From: Bacteroidales bacterium
GTDB lineage: Bacteria > Bacteroidota > Bacteroidia > Bacteroidales > UBA7960
DNA length: 28,182 nucleotides
Reading direction: 5' to 3'
Assembly: GCA_003554665.1 (NCBI GenBank)
Contig: PWGY01000020.1
Span: 1 to 28,182 of the forward strand
Shown: piece by piece, positions 25,634-28,182 of the stretch
Layout of the letters: every line of letters begins with the position of its first letter
Numbering within the stretch: position 1 is the first letter of the stretch
Translations under genes and position numbers: made by a program
The notes under the pieces: model-generated
Told to the model about the DNA's origin: nothing
Seen by the model: the letters and a program-made list of their open reading frames with translations, nothing else
Database searches by the model: none

Positions 25634-26404
25634 ATGGCATTGCTGGAGGTAATCATACTGGGTACAGGCACATCACAGGGGGTTCCTGTTGTGGGATGCA
25701 CCTGTGATGTATGCCAAAGCAATGATGCACATGATAAAAGACTAAGGACTGCTGCACTTCTTCAGCACAACGGCACCACGGTGGCCATCGATGCCGGGCC
25801 GGACTTCAGGCAACAGATGTTGCGCGAAGAGGTACAAAGGCTCGATGGGATTCTGGTAACCCATAACCACAAAGACCACACGGCAGGAATCGACGATGTA
25901 AGGGCTTTTAACTGGATCCAGCAGGAGTCCATGAATGTTTTTGCCAGGAGGTCGGTACTGACCGCCATCAGGGAAGAGTATTTTTATGCCTTTGAAGAAA
26001 ACCCATATCCGGGGGTACCCGACATTAACCTGAATGAACTGGATGGCTCATCCTTCCGGATCAATGACATGGAACTGACCCCAATTGAAGCCATGCATCA
26101 CCAGATGCCGGTTTACGGTTACCGTACCGGCAGTTTTTCTTACCTGACCGACGCCAACTATATTGAAACCAGTGAGCTGAACAAAATGAAAGGATCCCGT
26201 TATGTGGTGATCAACGCCCTGCGCAGGGAAAAACACATTTCTCACTTTACACTGGAAGAAGCCGTTGATATCCTGCAGTACCTCAGACCTGAAAAAGGCT
26301 TTATCACCCATATCAGCCATCAGATGGGCAAACACAGGGATCTGGAGGAAGAGCTTCCGGCTGGAATATACCCGGCCTATGATGGCATGAAGCTTCAATG
26401 CTGA
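25634..26404 (+). CDS. PhnP-like metallo-beta-lactamase-fold phosphodiesterase
   Basis: The 256-residue product begins LLEVIILGTGTSQGVPVVGCTCDVC. The GTGxSxGxP loop and the Cys22-x-Cys24-x2-Cys27 zinc cluster are features of the PhnP branch of the fold. The metal motif is THNHKDH (His77, His79, Asp81, His82), with Asp173 and His226 (ITHISHQ) as later ligands. PhnP of E. coli opens ribosyl 1,2-cyclic phosphate in phosphonate use, but no C-P lyase genes are nearby, so the real substrate here is open. Many Bacteroidota carry a lone copy. The start at 25634 is preferred over the in-frame ATG at 25574 because of the promoter box and because the family motif begins there. Confidence 0.88.
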   Translation: MALLEVIILGTGTSQGVPVVGCTCDVCQSNDAHDKRLRTAALLQHNGTTVAIDAGPDFRQQMLREEVQRLDGILVTHNHKDHTAGIDDVRAFNWIQQESMNVFARRSVLTAIREEYFYAFEENPYPGVPDINLNELDGSSFRINDMELTPIEAMHHQMPVYGYRTGSFSYLTDANYIETSELNKMKGSRYVVINALRREKHISHFTLEEAVDILQYLRPEKGFITHISHQMGKHRDLEEELPAGIYPAYDGMKLQC

Positions 26405-26422
26405 CCCTTCTTCCGGCCCCTG

Positions 26423-28114
26423 TCATTCAGAATCAATACTGACTCTTTTCAGCTCCAGGTGATTCAGCGGATTGTTTGACAGGTTTTTTACGTGATCCTG
26501 CGCAAAACGCATTGACTGATCGTAATACAAAAATACTTTCGGAGCTTCGGCAATCACAATACTGTCCATCTGCCGGTACATCCCGATCCGGATACTGTCA
26601 TTGGTTTCTGACAATGCAGCCTCATAGAGACTGTCAAATTGCGTATTGGAAAAGCGGGTATAATTGGGGCCGGCCGGGGTTCTATTCCGGCTGTAAAAAA
26701 GGGCCAGGTAGTTCTCTGCATCAGGATAATCAGCAATCCAGGAGCCCCGGAAAAAAGGCGCAGCGGCATTGGCCATCTTCTCCCGGTGCGTAGCCGGTGG
26801 GTTCACGCTGATTCTGAGCCGGATCCCAATGCGTTCCAGCTCAAACTGAATATATTGTGCAATATCCTGGTAGGCCTGTGTGGTATGCAATGTTATGTCA
26901 GGAAGACCTTCTCCGCCGGGGTAACCGGCTTCAGCCAGCAGTTGCCTGGCCTTGTCCGGATCATAATAGTACCCGCCTTCGTTTGCATTGAAGCCCGGAA
27001 CCCCCAGAGGAACAAAACCGGCATGGGCAGGCGTACCGATGTTATTGCGTAAAAAAGTCAGCATCTTTTCGCGGTCAAACCCATAATTCACGGCCTGCCT
27101 GACTTTTCTCGAACGAGCCGGCCAGTCGGGCGGCACACGTTCTCCATCCAGCTGAAAGCCCAGGTATTCAGAGTTCAGAAACGGCATGCTGATCATCTGT
27201 ATCTGGTCACGGTACTTCTCCTGTAATTCACCACGGGGGGTCAGTAATTCATCCTGATAGCTTGCATCCACACGGGTCAGTACATCCAGGTTTCCCCTGA
27301 TAAATTCCAAAAAGGCAGCCTGACGGTCAACGATAAAACTGATGGAAACAGCATCAAGGTAAGGCAGTCGCTGACCTCCCTCAAACTCGAAGTAATTGGG
27401 ATTTTTCCGGTAAACCAGCCTGACGCCCTCCCTCCAGTATGCAAAGCGAAACGGACCGGTCCCAACAGGGTTACGCCTGAAGTCCTGACCGTAAGCCTCA
27501 ATGGCTTCATGTGGGACAACTGCACAATACTGCATGGTAAGCAGTCCGGGCATGGGCGGAAAAGGCTGTGCCATATGAATCACAAGGGTGGTATCATCCG
27601 GAGCCTCCATGTGAAGTTCACCATTTTCCTTCCGTGCCACCTGGTTCATGACCCAGGCCCCCGGAGCGCTCAGACGGGGATCAAGCAGACGCGAAAAACT
27701 GAAGATAAAATCATCGGCCACCACACGCCGGCCCTTTCCTTCGGGGAAGCATTCATTGTCATGAAAATACACATCATCGCGCAGGAAAAATGTATAGGTA
27801 AGCCCATCTTCAGATAATTCCCAGCGTTTTGCGATCGCCGGACGAACCCGGAGGCTGTCATCCAGCTCCAGCAAACTGTTGTACAACTGACTGACTGCCC
27901 AGATATTGGCCTGGTTGCGGGCATAAACCGGGTCGAGCGAAGTGATGTTCTGATCTTCGTTGTAACGGAAAACCGTCATCCCTTCAGAATCAGGAGGACC
28001 ACTACCGCAGGATGCATTCAGCAGCATAAAGGCAAAAAGGGGCAAACCCGGCTGCCACCTCAACGGCCAACCGGTAAACAGCCGGCGCAGGGATCTGCTG
28101 AAAAACCCATTCAT
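26423..28114 (-). CDS. Oligopeptide ABC transporter substrate-binding lipoprotein
   Basis: The 563-residue product is a family 5 (OppA/DppA) solute-binding protein. The N-terminus is basic with a lipobox NASC and Cys36 as the lipidation site. Family hallmarks are in order: NEDQNITSLDPVYARNQAN, AIAKRWELSEDGLTYTFFLRDDVYFHD, GTGPFRFAYWREGVRLVYRKNPNYF, VRQAVNYGFDREKML, and the C-terminal lobe with LLAEAGYPGGEGLPDITLHT. It should bind peptides in the periplasm and hand them to an ABC permease. No permease or ATPase gene is visible here; the gene to its right is cut by the window edge. It lies 9 bases after that gene and converges on the PhnP-like gene across 18 bases. Confidence 0.93.
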   Translation of the reverse strand: MNGFFSRSLRRLFTGWPLRWQPGLPLFAFMLLNASCGSGPPDSEGMTVFRYNEDQNITSLDPVYARNQANIWAVSQLYNSLLELDDSLRVRPAIAKRWELSEDGLTYTFFLRDDVYFHDNECFPEGKGRRVVADDFIFSFSRLLDPRLSAPGAWVMNQVARKENGELHMEAPDDTTLVIHMAQPFPPMPGLLTMQYCAVVPHEAIEAYGQDFRRNPVGTGPFRFAYWREGVRLVYRKNPNYFEFEGGQRLPYLDAVSISFIVDRQAAFLEFIRGNLDVLTRVDASYQDELLTPRGELQEKYRDQIQMISMPFLNSEYLGFQLDGERVPPDWPARSRKVRQAVNYGFDREKMLTFLRNNIGTPAHAGFVPLGVPGFNANEGGYYYDPDKARQLLAEAGYPGGEGLPDITLHTTQAYQDIAQYIQFELERIGIRLRISVNPPATHREKMANAAAPFFRGSWIADYPDAENYLALFYSRNRTPAGPNYTRFSNTQFDSLYEAALSETNDSIRIGMYRQMDSIVIAEAPKVFLYYDQSMRFAQDHVKNLSNNPLNHLELKRVSIDSE

Positions 28115-28123
28115 GACAACTGC

Positions 28124-28182
28124 TTATTCTCCCATCATTCCGGGAAGGGTACGTTCATACAATGCATCCAGTTCAGCAATAC
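28124..28182 (-). CDS. 3' end of a gene cut by the right edge
   Basis: A minus-strand frame enters at the edge and ends at TAA (28124-28126), giving the last 18 codons, IAELDALYERTLPGMMGE. It ends 9 bases before the binding-protein start, as expected for a gene in the same operon. Too little is visible to name it. Confidence 0.45.
   Translation of the reverse strand, partial: IAELDALYERTLPGMMGE

Noticed and set aside
25634..26404. Naming the gene phnP
   Set aside because: No C-P lyase context; the motif assigns a family branch, not the reaction in this organism.

Overview
The window is a stretch of chromosome from a member of the Bacteroidota. Three things point there. It carries a PorW/SprE-type lipoprotein of the type IX secretion system (T9SS), and a secreted M14 peptidase ending in a T9SS sorting domain. 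Six intergenic or leader regions carry an exact TAnnTTTG box, the Bacteroidota -7 promoter element, in the right orientation, while Shine-Dalgarno sequences are mostly absent. The ATP synthase operon also has the split form (no atpD or atpC beside it), with an atpB product carrying a long exported N-terminus. A marine or anaerobic lineage near Bacteroidales/Marinilabiliales is a guess only. No insertion sequence, prophage, CRISPR array, tRNA or rRNA was seen, and no gene-free stretch exceeds about 260 bases.

Layout. 1-542 (-): 5' part of an AI-2E/PerM-type membrane protein, cut by the window edge. 644-2320 (-): exported amidase-signature enzyme. 2581-8621 (-): operon reading bactofilin, a four-helix membrane protein in the atpI position, atpB, atpE, atpF, atpH, atpA, atpG, with a promoter box just upstream of bactofilin. 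8688-11327 (-): porW/sprE-like T9SS lipoprotein. Divergent from it, 11588-16008 (+): membrane-anchored M23 peptidase, dxr, rseP and rnz. 16035-17908 (-): lipoate-protein ligase preceded in the same operon by a protein made of nine 26-residue repeats. 18018-20651 (+): valS, divergent from the repeat protein across a notably symmetric promoter region and convergent, with overlapping stop codons, on the next block. 20648-24632 (-): flavin reductase, DUF6913-like protein, dapA and the M14 T9SS cargo. 24706-25449 (-): secreted protein of unknown function. 25634-26404 (+): PhnP-like metallo-beta-lactamase-fold hydrolase. 26423-28114 (-): oligopeptide-binding lipoprotein. 28124-end (-): last codons of an upstream gene.

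Most genes are housekeeping: energy (F0F1 ATPase), isoprenoid precursors (dxr), regulated membrane proteolysis (rseP), tRNA processing (rnz), protein lipoylation (lplA), translation (valS) and lysine/DAP synthesis (dapA). The less ordinary parts are: (i) the cell-envelope cluster of bactofilin, PorW-like lipoprotein and membrane-anchored M23 peptidase, which resembles bactofilin/LmdC or CcmA/Csd1 shape modules; (ii) the regular 26-residue repeat protein joined to lplA by an ATGA overlap; (iii) a three-half-site operator-like element at 24653-24684; and (iv) the mirror-symmetric divergent promoter at 17928-17978. I found no strong evidence for a wholly new defence or mobile system.
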